DNA of 64,000 nucleotides from Ashinkailepas kermadecensis (taxonomy: Eukaryota; Arthropoda; Thecostraca; Neolepadidae): contig JAOTOM010004556.1 of NCBI GenBank assembly GCA_034440615.1, forward strand, positions 1 to 64,000, read 5' to 3'. Shown here piece after piece: positions 34,205-45,526 of the stretch. Under the pieces are notes generated by a model. That model did no database searches. It was not told where the DNA came from and saw nothing but the letters and a program-made list of their open reading frames with translations. The position numbers and the translations under genes are program-made. Numbering within the stretch: the stretch's first letter is position 1; every line of letters begins with the position of its first letter.

Positions 34205-35250
34205 TATCGGATGGCGTCCGCTCGGCACGGACACCTCGGCCGGCGGCCGTGGGAACGGGACGGCGTTCACACGTCCACGCAAGGCTCGCTCCGCACGGAC
34301 ACCTCGGCCGGCGGCCGTGGGAACGGGACGGCGTTCACACGTCGACGCAAGGCTCGCTCCGCACGGACACCTCGGCCGGCGGCCGTGGGAGCGGGACGGC
34401 GTTCACACGTCGACGCAAGGCTCGCTCGGGACGGACACCTCGGCCGGCGGCCGTGGGAACGGGACGGCGTTCACACGTCGACGCAAGGCTCGCTCGGGAC
34501 GGACACCTCGGCCGGCGGCCGTGGGAGCGGGACGGCGTTCACACGTCGACGCAAGGCTCGCTCAGGACGGACACCTCGGCCGGCGGCCGTGGGAGCGGGA
34601 CGACGTTCACACGTCGACGCAAGGCTCGCTCGGGACGGACACCTCGGCCGGCGGCCGTGGGAGCGGGACGGCGTTCACACGTCGACGCAAGGCTCGCTCA
34701 GGACGGACACCTCGGCCGGCGGCCGTGGGAGCGGTACGGCGTTCACACGTCGACGCAAGGCTCGCTCAGGACGGACACCTCGGCCGGCGGCCGTGGGAGC
34801 GGGACGGCGTTCACACGTCGACGCAAGGCTCGCTCAGGACGGACACCTCGGCCGGCGGCCGTGGGAGCGGGACGGCGTTCACACGTCGACGCAAGGCTCG
34901 CTCCGCACGGACACCTCGGCCGGCGGCCGTGGGAGCGGGACGGCGTTCACACGTCGACGCAAGGCTCGCTCAGGACGGACACCTCGGCCGGCGGCCGTGG
35001 GAGCGGGACGGCGTTCACACGTCGACGCAAGGCTCGCTCGGGACGGACACCTCGGCCGGCGGCCGTGGGAACGGGACGGCGTTCACACGTCGACGCAAGG
35101 CTCGCTCCGGACGGACACCTCGGCCGGCGGCCGTGGGAGCGGGACGGCGTTCACACGTCGACGCAAGGCTCGCTCCGGACGGACACCTCGGCCGGCGGCC
35201 GTGGGAGCGGGACGGCGTTCACACGTCGACGCAAGGCTCGCTCAGGACGG
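34205..35250. repeat. 68-bp CpG-rich minisatellite, about 15 units
   Basis: Unit 'gtgggagcgggacggcgttc', 'acacgtcgacgcaaggctcg', 'ctcgggacggacacctcggc' and 'cggcggcc'. About 10 CpG per unit. Copies differ mainly at 'ctccgcac/ctcgggac/ctcaggac'. Confidence 0.93.
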
Positions 35251-35589
35251 CAGCCGCCGCATCTAGCCGGGCCGTCGGCGAACGGCCGGCGCGCGGCGGC
35301 CGGCGAGCGGGCAGAAGCGCGGCGAATGTGATCGACCGAACGCAAACCGGCCGTAAAACCGCCGGCTACCACCCGCCCGCCCGGCCGCGCCGAGAAGTCG
35401 GCCGCCGGTTTGTAAGTTGAAATGTCTCATCTGCCGCAGCAACACGCCGACAGCGCGTCAGCACGCCAGCAGTGTTGAGGGTGGCAAACGGTGGATAAAG
35501 GCGTGCGTCACGCCGACTTGAGACGAATGGTTTCATGACAGCCTGGCCGTGTTGCCAACCGGACCAGGAATTGACTGAAATAAGTTTGT

Positions 35590-35975
35590 CAAGCTGTCAG
35601 GCAGAGGTGTCGGTGCTGTCAGGCAGAGGTGTCGGTGTAGTAAGGCAGGGTTGTCCGTGTAGCCAGGCAGGGGTGTCGGTGCTGTCAGGCAGAGGTGTCG
35701 GTGCAGTAAGGCAGGGTTGTCCGTGTAGCCGGGCAGGGGTGTCGGTGTAGTCAGGTGGCGCGTCGGTGTAGTCAGGCAGAGGTGTCGGTGTAGTCAGGCA
35801 GAGGTGTCGGTGTAGTAAGACAGGGGTGTCGGTGTAGTGAGGGAGAAGTGTCGGTGTAGTCAGGAAGAGTTGTCGGTGTAGTCGGGCAGGGGTGTTGGTG
35901 TATTCAGGCAGAGGTGTTGGAGCAGTTCAGCAAAGGTGTCGATGTAGATCAGGTAGACGTGTTGGCATAGTCAGC
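35590..35975. repeat. 22-bp minisatellite, about 17 units
   Basis: Unit 'aggcagaggtgtcggtgtag' plus 'tc', with alternating 'gggttgtccgtgtagcc' variants. It decays towards the right end. Confidence 0.88.
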
Positions 35976-35979
35976 TGTA

Positions 35980-36865
35980 CGTGTCATAGTTAGTCTTGAT
36001 GTAATGAGTCATAGGCACAAGGGAAGCTACACCAATTATTTATCATGCATTAACATAACACCTTTGAACAATGCATGATACAACTAATCTAACAGTTTAC
36101 CTCTCCCGGAAATACCTTACATTGTCGAGCCCTGGCCAGAGTTGAGCATCACAATTAGTCGAACAATGTGGCACTGGGTTATTGGAGTGGGGATTGAAGA
36201 GCTCCGCCTCCTCGTACAATGAGCTCTCTCAATAGATCGCAGTGCCGAACATATTATACGGCATACTTCACAGTTCAAGCGGAATACAACAATAGTGTCG
36301 ACTTGTCAGTAGCTTGGCATCAAACGACAACCACGAACTTATAAGATCCGACCCCGGCATTGAGCACGATTTGAGTATGTAGTAGACGGTCTGAGCAAAA
36401 ACGACACTGAGAACGTCTAGAAAAAATACCACGCGTGGTATCCTAGACCGCCTTAGTTGCTGCGTGTTTGTATCCTGATTGATCATGGTCGGGTCAGCGA
36501 ACGTAACTGCTAGCTACCTATAGACCAGTAGCAAATGGCATACCAAACTTGATCAAAATCACTTGGTGACCATTTCCTCCTACAGAAACCAGACTGCCGA
36601 CGTACAACGTCCTGAACTTACAAATAAGCGATGGGATACATCTGGCATTCTGCTTGTCGAATTCACACAATTCGTTCAGTTTAAATGAGGCAGGCATGGC
36701 CTATCTCACACCAACGCTGCTGCCATTTAGCATGCAACCTATGAGCATTGATCGTACATAACTACATAAAATTCGCCACATGTTACACCAACTTTGACTG
36801 TAATCATCCACCCATGCGCCTCAGTATCACCGTTGGTGAGCAATGAACACTCCCGAGATGCTTCA
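35980..36865. other. Intronic sequence, nothing recognised
   Basis: No domain or repeat seen. Confidence 0.4.
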
Positions 36866-36867
36866 AA

Positions 36868-38200
36868 ACTGGTGCGTTCCACGACAGATCGACCAACGCT
36901 CTTCACCCCATAATTTTCTATTGAGACCTAGATTTGCTCACAGGATACGTTTTGGCTCGGAATACGGCTGTGCAAATTTCAGCCCGATTTGGCCAACGGT
37001 TTTTGAGCTAGAGCCTCCGGCATTACTTTTAGGTCAAATAACATGGGTTGATTTGACGATGGATATCTAATGAATAAGGAGGGGAAAGGGTGGCAAATTA
37101 TATATATTTCAGAAGAAAAAGGATCAACTGAAACATTTCCGAAATAAAATATCAGTATTTCCTACATTTGGCCTCCCGACCTCATGACTTCGTGACCTTG
37201 TGACCTCCCGTGACCCTAGCCCATCAAAATTGCCAATTTTGACGGCGGAAATAAAAGTGGGGATGATATCGCTGTCCAAACAAAAATTCTTAAAATGTGT
37301 TCTTGTTATAAATATCCGATATGGCCGTCCGTTCTTCATGACTGCGATTTTGCGTTTTTCGGGAAGGACGGAATTCGTGTAAGCTTTCTTTCGTTTACAC
37401 ACTACATGAGGTAGAACAATGACATGTAGATATATGCTTGGAAAACATTTTTCTAAGAAAAAAACAGTCGTACCTTTTTAATGTAGATCTTATAGTTTCC
37501 CATAAAAACCATCACGAATTTCAAGCTAACTAGTTACCGATATGTGGTACTTTCCACGATAGATCGACCAATGCACTTCACCCCACACATTTTGATTGGG
37601 ACCAAAATTTGCTCACAGGGTAGTCTTTGGCTATGTATACGGCTGAGCAAATTTCAGCCCGAGTCGGCCAACGGTTTTTGAGCTATAGCCTCCGGCAATA
37701 TTTTTAGGTCAATTAACATGGGTTGGTTTGACGACGGATATCTCATCAATAAGAAGCAGTAAGGGTGACAAATTATATATATTTCAGAAGCAAAAGGATC
37801 CACGGAAACATTCACGATATAAAATATCAGTATTTCCGACATTTGACCTCGTGACCTCATGACCGCATGACCTCCCGTGACCCCTAGCCCATCGAAATTG
37901 ACAAATTTGACGACATAAATAAAACTAGGCATGATTCCGCTCACCAAACAATTTTTTTAATGCGTTCTTATAAATGCGCGATATGGCCGTCCGCTCTTCA
38001 TGACTTTTTGTGATTTTGCGTTTTCCGGGTAGGACGGATTTCGTGTTAGCTTTCTTCCATTAGAAAGCTACATGAGGTGGAACAATGACATACAGACATA
38101 TGATTGGAAAACTGTTTCGAAGAAAAACACCTTCATACCTTTTTGATGTAGATCTTATAGTTTCCTTTAAAAGCCAACACGAATTTCAAGGTCTGCCGAT
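36868..38200 (+). repeat. About 677-bp tandem duplication of a dispersed non-coding repeat
   Basis: Blocks 'agatcgaccaa', 'tttcagcccga...ggccaacggtttttgagcta', 'gacctcccgtgacccc' and 'atatggccgtccg' occur at 36890-37390 and again at 37565-38070 in the same order. A diverged inverted copy lies at 41225-41775. Contains runs of GTGACCT-type half sites. Confidence 0.8.
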
Positions 38201-38219
38201 AGGTTTCTAGTTACCGATA

Positions 38220-39600
38220 TGTCACCCATGGGTTTATTTACGCGTAGCGACGTAATTGTTCTTCGGAACAAATGATATGTATTGAATAACATCAAGCATG
38301 GAAACAACGCAACCCGACCCCATTAACTCAGGTTATATTACCTGCACATTGTATCTGGCGCGGTAGGTAGGTACCTATAGCAAACATGAGGATCACTTTG
38401 TGTCAGCGGTCAAGTGTTAGGTAGGTTTATCATTTTGTGCTGAAGAAAAAGCATTACGTCTCTGTGGACTGCTGATGACTACGTGTTAAAAGCAAATACA
38501 AGCCCAGGTGTTTATCTTGGGTATGTCTTCCCTCCCACCCCATCCGCCCTTCGTACATATATCCGTACTACCCATTCGTACATAGCTGAATACTCTCCAG
38601 CCTGGTGGCGGTTCCGAGGGAGATAAAGGCGCCGGCGTTGATGCCGGCGGACAACAGGGGGGTTGACATGGGGAGGAAACGATAGGAGGCATGGCAGAAC
38701 CGGAGCAGTGTACGAATCAGTTCTCGAAAGCGCCTGGTGGGAAAATGACGTGGTGATTTTTATTTTCGTACATTAGTCACTGTGCCGATTCTTATCGTCG
38801 CCATACCAAACGAATAAAAAAAAAAATGCTGCAGTATCGGTAAGCCACATTGAAAACGTGAGCATCCTCAGATTACCAGAGGTGTGGCTTTGTGTGTGAA
38901 ATTTCCAATTTCAAAATTTTCAAACTATTTTTTATATCTCAGATTTTCAAATATTTTTTTTCACCATCTGCGTCAGAAATGAAAAGAATGACAAGGATAC
39001 ACCGAAGGGAAACTTGATGCAAACAACATTCAGAACTCATTCATTTTGCGGAAATGTTTGAACTCAAAATTGACTTTCTATCGAAGAAAATATGTTCCGT
39101 TGGCTGCTGGCTATCTGTACCTGTTTAAAAGTCTTGATATATGTCATATTCAAAGTTCTACAATTTTATGAATGCACATGCAATTTCAAAATTGACTCGT
39201 TAAACAACTTTTCCAGTTTAAAACAATATCCTTGACCAAAGCGATGCGTCATGACGAGTTCTTTCAGAAGCCGTCTTAATATCATCTGTCAATTGATATT
39301 TACTATCCTAAAAGCTATTTCCGGAAATCCAAGCTGCTTGCCCCGCTTTCATTACCAGATTTGATGCCCTACTAGGCGTTGCAGTCACCAGAAATTACAG
39401 AAAACGGCCTATTTCACCCATCGTGCAAAAATACGTCAGACATTTTCCTTTTTTCGGAATTTCCGATAATATTTTTACAATTCCTAAGGTGCCCACGGCA
39501 CCAGATTCCATGTTCACCCCCAACATTCGGTTTCGGCGAACTTCGAAATCGACGCCGTTTGTAACGACTTGGGTATCAAAGGCAAATCGACTCCGTTTAA
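38220..39600. other. Intronic AT-rich sequence, nothing recognised
   Basis: No feature seen. Confidence 0.4.
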
Positions 39601-39629
39601 TCTGCTTTCATTGTCCTAATATATGTACC

Positions 39630-40600
39630 ATTGTGCAGCACAGTGTCCCATGCGGAATGTCCACATGCGCAGTGTCCCAAGAACGTGAATAATGAAGTCA
39701 CACGAAGGTTGTGAAAATGATATTTCCGGGCACAGCATGCGTGCACTGTGACAGCAAAGAGTGGCTTGCAATAGGTGTTCGAGTGTACGTCCATATAAAT
39801 GATGCTCTGCGGGTGGAAAGAAAGCATAATTTTACTTCTTGTTGTGACGTTAGCATGGTCGAATATGGTCAGACTGCATCGCTGTCATGTTTGATGGCAT
39901 TCAATACATATCGTGAGCATCTGGCGTTAGCCCACCGGTTTGGGGGCCACCTTTAGATGTTAGGGCTGACCAAACAAGTATAACAAAATTTTTTAATTAT
40001 TTAATGGAAGTATTTTATCCCCAAAGATATTTTTTTCCTTTTTAAAAAATTTTACTTTGTTTTTTTTTGGGTAAAAATATTTTTTTGGGGGCCAAAAAAA
40101 AATGGGGGGGGGGCCATGGGGGGGGGGGCCCCGAGGCCCCCCCCGGTTTTGTTACTAAACACCAAATTTTTTAAATTTTTTTACGCCGTTGCATGGAAAT
40201 ATGTTACGACACTATGATGATCATAAAATGCTCAACCCTTGTTAAGGAAGCTACAAGGGCTGCATTGGAGAGTTACGAATGCGTAAGTTGGAAAAACAAG
40301 TTCTCATCATCTGATGTTTATTTCGTTCTTCTATCCCATCGTTTTTCGATTGTGCATTGCTTAGTGCAGTGCAGTAATGTGCAATATGCACGGAGTGCCC
40401 ACAACGTATACAATGAAACCGTAGGAAGCTTGTGAAAATGTTCATGTTTTCCGGGACACGCTAGGTATACCGTGGCAAAAACGCCTTTGTTTGCATTACG
40501 ATAGTGATTCGACTATACGTACATGCAAATGATGCCTACAGGTAGAATGAAGGCATAATTGTACTTTGTGTTGTGAGGCCAGCATGATCAGATGTTTCCA
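39630..40600 (+). repeat. Two diverged copies of a dispersed repeat, about 740 bp apart
   Basis: 'gtgaaaatg', 'ttccgggcacagc', 'gtgttcgagtgtacgt', 'aaatgatgctc' and 'aaagcataatt' blocks at 39700-39870 are matched by 'gtgaaaatgttcatgttttc', 'ttcgactatacgtac' and 'aaggcataatt' at 40430-40570. A G/C-tract stretch (40080-40150) lies between. Confidence 0.5.
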
Positions 40601-40874
40601 TTACCAGACCACCAGATATTCCGAAGTAATATTACGTCGTCACACGTAGATAAGCCAATGGATGACCTATCGGTAATACCTTTTGACCGGCGGTGGCAGT
40701 CCGCTGTGTCCAAGGTGCCATGTTGCACTGTCAGTGCGGCACATACTGATTGCCTGCAGCCGAGTTACCCACGAGCGAAGGCGTCACATTGGACGTACCT
40801 CTATCTCCCTTAGGGAAGTATTAGGTGACGAGTTATCAATTGTTCAATCGAGACAGCTCTTCCGCTTCCTATAA
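40592..40874 (+). mobile_element. LINE C-terminal fragment with zinc-knuckle-like tail
   Basis: Two frames give DRRWQSAVSKV and then PLCPRCHVALSVRHILIACS, RRRHIGRTSISLREVLGDE and FRFL. A CxxC...H...C tail with HIL and a VLGD-FL ending is typical of the region after RNase H in I/Jockey-type non-LTR elements. Frameshifted and truncated. Confidence 0.65.
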
Positions 40875-41224
40875 GAAATCACGTTTTCTGTGATTTATGC
40901 CCCTGATTAACTCGCTTTTACACCTGACAAAATGAGGATCGTAGCACGGCATGTCAAACGTACATCGACCCCTTCACATGCAGTTGTCTATTCGACTGAC
41001 CTTCATACATATGCCATTGTTTGACTGACGATGATATGGGCGCTGCATGATCGACGCAATCGATGTGCCCATAAACTCCAATACCCAACCTACCGGTAAT
41101 GGGTGACCTTGAAATTTGTGAAGCTTATTTAGGCAAACTATCAGACTTACATCAACAAGTTTGTGATATTTCTTGTTAAGCAAACGTTTTTATATCACCC
41201 CGTTTTATTTCATTGTTCGATCCC

Positions 41225-41775
41225 TGTAGTTTCCCAATGAGAGACAACTGATCCCAAATCCGTCCGTTCCGAAAATCGGAAAATCGTAGAAACCATGGAG
41301 AACGGACGCCTATATGGGATATTTGAAAGCAAAACACTTTTTATTTTTGGGCATGGCAGTCAAATCATACCCGTTTGTATTTCCGCCAACACAGTTATGA
41401 ATTTAAATGAGCTAGGGGTTACAGAAGGTTACGATGTCACAAGGTCATGGGGTCTCGAGGTCAAACGTGAGAAATGTTCATATTTTCTCACGGATGTGTT
41501 TTCTTTCATAATTTTCTTCTCAAAGATGCATAATATGTCACACTTTCTCCTCATCATCAATGAGATATCTATCACCAAAGATACCCTTGTTGTGTGACCT
41601 CAAAATATTGCCAGAGGCTATAACTCCGAAACCATTAGTCGGATCCGGCTAAAACTTGTTCAGGCGTGTTCGTAGCACAAGACTACCCTGTAAGCTAATT
41701 TTGGTCCAAATACAAATTTATGGGGTGTAAAATTTGAAAATTCTTGGTCGATCTGTCGTGGAACGCACCAACTAG
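41225..41775 (-). repeat. Inverted third copy of the 36868-38200 repeat
   Basis: The reverse complement carries 'ccacgacagatcgacca', 'ggttatagcctctggcaa'-type and 'gaccttgtgac' blocks in the same order, more diverged. Non-coding. Confidence 0.7.
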
Positions 41776-42136
41776 CCGACGCCACTCTCGCTTCCGTTAA
41801 GCCTGCGACCCGCGCTTTGCTTCAGTGCAAAGCCTTTGTGGCAGACAAAAGCTTCAGCTGTGGAAGAGAGAAGCGCCATTTCCATTAAATTCTCCGTTAG
41901 AGAGGGGTACATCACGTGAGCTGCCTCCAAAGTGGATTTCGTAGGCGATCTGCGATCGGCGCGTAGCACGTGAAACAAATAGCGAATTAAAAGAGAATAC
42001 TTTTCTGAAGATTGCGACTGCAGAATAAAATTTCACCTTCCACACAGAAATCCTACATTTTGTTTAGAATCAGATTCATCGCCCTGTCCTAACAAGGTTT
42101 GTTTTGGATATCCCCTCCTCAAAACACCTTTATCGT

Positions 42137-42475
42137 CACGATGGCACCAGCACCGGAGGATTGACGTCACTACGGCACCGGCGTCGGAGGTCTGACGTCA
42201 CCATGGCACCGGCGCCGAAGGTTTGACGTCACCACGGCACCGGCGCCGGAGGTTTGACGTCACCACGGCACTGGCACCGAAGGTTTGACGTCACCACGGT
42301 ACCGGCGTTGGAGGTTTGACGTCACAACGGCACCGGCGTCGGAGGTCTGACGTCACCACGGCACCAGCGCCGGAGGTTTGACGTCACCACGGTACCGGCG
42401 TCGGAAGTCTGACGTCACCACGGTACCGGCGTCGGAGGTCTGAAGTCACCACGACACCAGCGCCGGAGGTTTGAC
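42137..42475. repeat. 31-bp minisatellite with a CRE palindrome in each unit, about 11 units
   Basis: Unit 'gacgtcaccacggcaccggc' plus 'gccggaggttt'. Nine units carry a perfect TGACGTCA palindrome (the CREB/ATF site), one has TGAAGTCA and the last is truncated. Confidence 0.92.
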
Positions 42476-42689
42476 ATAATACATATTTTATGGATGTCTT
42501 TTGAGAAAAACCACCAGGTTTCAACCACCAAAGACTTACTTGATTCATGGTTCATTTTTAGAAACTAGCTTGAGAGTTTGCTTTGGGAAGGGGAATTGGG
42601 GGAAAGACCACTGAGGGGAAATACACGAAAGCTACATAAGAGTTGAGGCCGAACATAAGCCCCAAACATGGGAGTTGATTTTTGAAAAC

Positions 42690-42870
42690 TACTGGGGGCA
42701 CCCAATGCATGGAGGAAATGGGCAGGCCGAAGTGGATTGGGGGAGGCAACCCATAAGGTTCCATGTTAAAAGTTGAAATTATTGGGGGAGAGAGGGAAAG
42801 CCGATATTGGGGGCGGGCGGAGCGCCTCAAAAGTATGCAAGTCGACACCCAAGGTCTCAACTTTATCATG
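42690..42870 (+). repeat. Dispersed repeat family A, copy 3
   Basis: 'aatgcatggaggaaatggg', 'ataaggttccatgttaaaag', 'ttgaaattattggggg' and 'cctcaaaagtatgcaag'. It matches the copies at 3085 and 25460. Confidence 0.75.
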
Positions 42871-42874
42871 AGCA

Positions 42875-43528
42875 GGCTTTTGTATCTGTCGCTTATAGCC
42901 ATCCATCGGCGGGTTTGCAAGGAATACTCGATGTTGACTTGTGTTGCGTTGGTCGTCGTCTATACCGGTGGGGTCATGGATGGTAGCGGAAACACGGCAG
43001 CGGGAAGGTCGTGGATGGTAAAACACGAAACGGAGTAAGACCGAGTCAAGCGTGAAGAAGTAGGCCTCCGATCCGTGTTTGGCAGGGAAGAGCGGCGACG
43101 TTCTCGCTGGAGAAGGAGAGTGCCGGAAGGCTGAGGTGTGTTGATGTGATGATTGCCCGGGCAGCTGGTTTGCTGAAGTATGTGTGTGGGTGATACACCG
43201 CCAAGGTAGAGGGAACGGAAGAGGGTGTGCTGGTGGGGAGGAGTGCAGCCGTGCCCTCAACTTGAGACGGCATGAAAACGTTGCAGCAGAAAATTTTGGA
43301 CCGATCGCAACAGTGCCTGCTTGGCAGCACGTGGCGACGTGCAACCCATTGCGTCAAATTCCGGCCAAAGTGCAGGCATTTCGAAATGATGCAAAGCCAA
43401 TGTATGCAATTAACAGATTGAGAGTACACTTAACATACCTCAACCACATTCGGCAGAGGAGTTAGATTCAGGCAGCAGTGTCTCCAATTTAGGCCTACGC
43501 GCGCTGAATACCAATGCCCTTCAGCTCA
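42875..43528. other. Intronic sequence, nothing recognised
   Basis: Open frames on both strands, none with a recognisable motif. Confidence 0.4.
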
Positions 43529-43530
43529 AA

Positions 43531-43765
43531 CCAGGGGCGGATCCAGATGGCACTGGAGCATGTGCCCCCACGCCCCCATGCGTTTCATCCTCCGCTCAAT
43601 AGATTTTCACCCAAAGGTCTCGAGGAAACTGAGTGTCTTTTTCGTCCTTTGAGGCGAAAAGACTGCACCCCCCTCCGCCCTCCCCTCGCTGAACGTATTT
43701 TTCTGCCGAAGGCGCCCCTCCAAATACATGTACCCTCATGAAAATTCCTGGATCCGTCCCTGCCT
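43531..43765. mobile_element. GGATCC-end MITE-like element, full length
   Basis: Left end 'caggggcggatccag' and right end 'ctggatccgtccctg' are terminal inverted repeats (about 15 bp, one mismatch). The interior has C-tracts and 'ttctgccgaaggcgcccctcc'-type sequence shared with 4960-5110 and 7118-7290. About 235 bp, non-coding. Confidence 0.75.
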
Positions 43766-43769
43766 CAAA

Positions 43770-44380
43770 CTGGTTGACACTGGAAACCCCTCCCTAAATT
43801 TGCACTCCTTCACCGAATATGGTAGCCGTGCATAAAAGTTTAATGCACTGTACCAACCTCTCGAAATAGCATAGGTGGTAAGCATGGCCGTCCTTTCTGT
43901 CCAATAGCGATCGCACTCTTTACCAGTCATGCAATACAAATCTCCCTCAGCACGCGGTGTCTAAGTTTCAGTAGAAAAAATCCAGAATTTTTCCCCACCC
44001 AAACATCAACAATACTTCAACAACGTGCGGGGCACCCTTGTGCCAACAAAGACAGCAGTTCTCGCTGTCCACGGCTGATGGTCAGCCGTGTCCGGCCCGC
44101 TTTACACGGAAGCACTGCGGCACAGTATTGCATCACACTTCGTAGCTCTGTTCTAGGCCCGGCCTGAAATTACGATATTATGAACACCAACGTCTTCTAT
44201 AGTTTCCTTCTATATTCTGGGAACACAGCTTTGACTTGATACATTGACTGCCACGAAATGGAGCAGCTTAACTGGCAGTAACCAGTTTTAGCTGGTTTAA
44301 CGCCAGCAGTAACCAGTTTTAGCATTCGCTTTTTCCAAAATAAATTGCTCGAATTGTTGTTGTGTTGTTGAGGAGTCTTT
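43770..44380. other. Intronic sequence, nothing recognised
   Basis: No feature seen apart from a short duplication, 'taaccagttttagc', at about 44280-44323. Confidence 0.4.
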
Positions 44381-44519
44381 ACAGAATCGGAGTCAATGCT
44401 AAGCGCAAGCTTGTTGTATTAACCCTGAGTGCACTTCCCAACCGATGAATTATAGTAATTTTAGTAGAGAGCTTAGCGCACCCACATAGTCCAGCACGAC
44501 CGCTTGGTGCATGCGGCCC

Positions 44520-44648
44520 CGACCTTGCGTGATCATTTGCCAGCTGGCCATCCCAGCCGGAGGCATTAAATGCCAGCGCGTGAAGCGACCCGACCGGTTG
44601 TGCCAAGACTTTTGTACGCCAACGTTCTATCCACTGAGCTAACTAGGC
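44520..44648 (-). mobile_element. tRNA-derived SINE-like sequence
   Basis: On the minus strand it starts GCCTAGTTAGCTCAGTGG, a tRNA 5' end with a perfect A-box (TAGCTCAGTGG). It continues GATAGAACGTTGGCGTAC and reaches CGGTCGGGTC without a normal B-box. The same tail motif follows the A-box in the plus-strand sequence at 60607. Confidence 0.55.
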
Positions 44649-44649
44649 A

Positions 44650-45520
44650 TTCCAAAGCCAATAGTATCTTGGCAGAGCGTGCACTTTTTTCTAAAAAGAG
44701 CACAAAAGACATTCCCCTGGAAGTAGTCTTAATCGGCTATATTTGAGATCCGAAATGCCAGAAAAAAACAGCTGTCTACCAGTCAATTTCAGGGGCAGCA
44801 AGGCAAGCACCGCAGCCATTTCAATCAGTATTTCAACACAGAATATGGAAATAAAAGGTTCTTTTAACATGGAAAGTTCTTTTAACATTAATTGTAGCTT
44901 TGGCATAATTTGAGTGGCTTCGTGGATTTTTGGTCTCAGAAGCTAGAGCAAAGCATGAGGAAATCTTACACCATGGGCTCATGTCATGTCATGCAGTGCT
45001 GCAACCCCTCTTAGTTGACTGCGACTCGCCGACTTCGCCCAACTCATTCACCCCACGTATATTTGTGCTACAACTGCACCTGGGAAATTGGCTGATAACG
45101 AGACAATTTGAAGGAAATATAAAATAATTGCACTGAGTTAAACAAGTATATGCAACAACTGTGAAGCAATTATATCAAATGGACAGGATAGCGATCTTTA
45201 AAAGGGGTACGATGCTGAAACCCAGTACAAAGTAGATGACAATTGAAAAAGGAACGTTTCGTCTTATCCCTGAATATTGTCAGTTATTTTATATGTACGA
45301 AAATAACGTTTATTACGAGTGGCGGAAGCCCGTGCGAGTCTATTCTCGTGAATACCGAAATATCAGTTGAGTGACCCGCGACCTAGACCGGCCCGATCAT
45401 CATGCTTCTGACAGCTTATGAACTTATGAACTATATCCTTATGAACTTATGAACTATAAACTATATTGTGACAGCTTATGAACTATATCACACCATCCCT
45501 CGTCGTGCTCAGACCCGTCA
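44650..45520. other. Intronic sequence, nothing recognised
   Basis: No feature seen beyond short 'cttatgaactat' repeats at 45415-45490. Confidence 0.4.
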
Positions 45521-45526
45521 TCAAGC

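Noticed and set aside
34078..35420. Three plus-strand frames of 356-417 codons rich in Arg and Gly
   Set aside because: All come from the 68-bp CpG-rich array with no stop in the unit.
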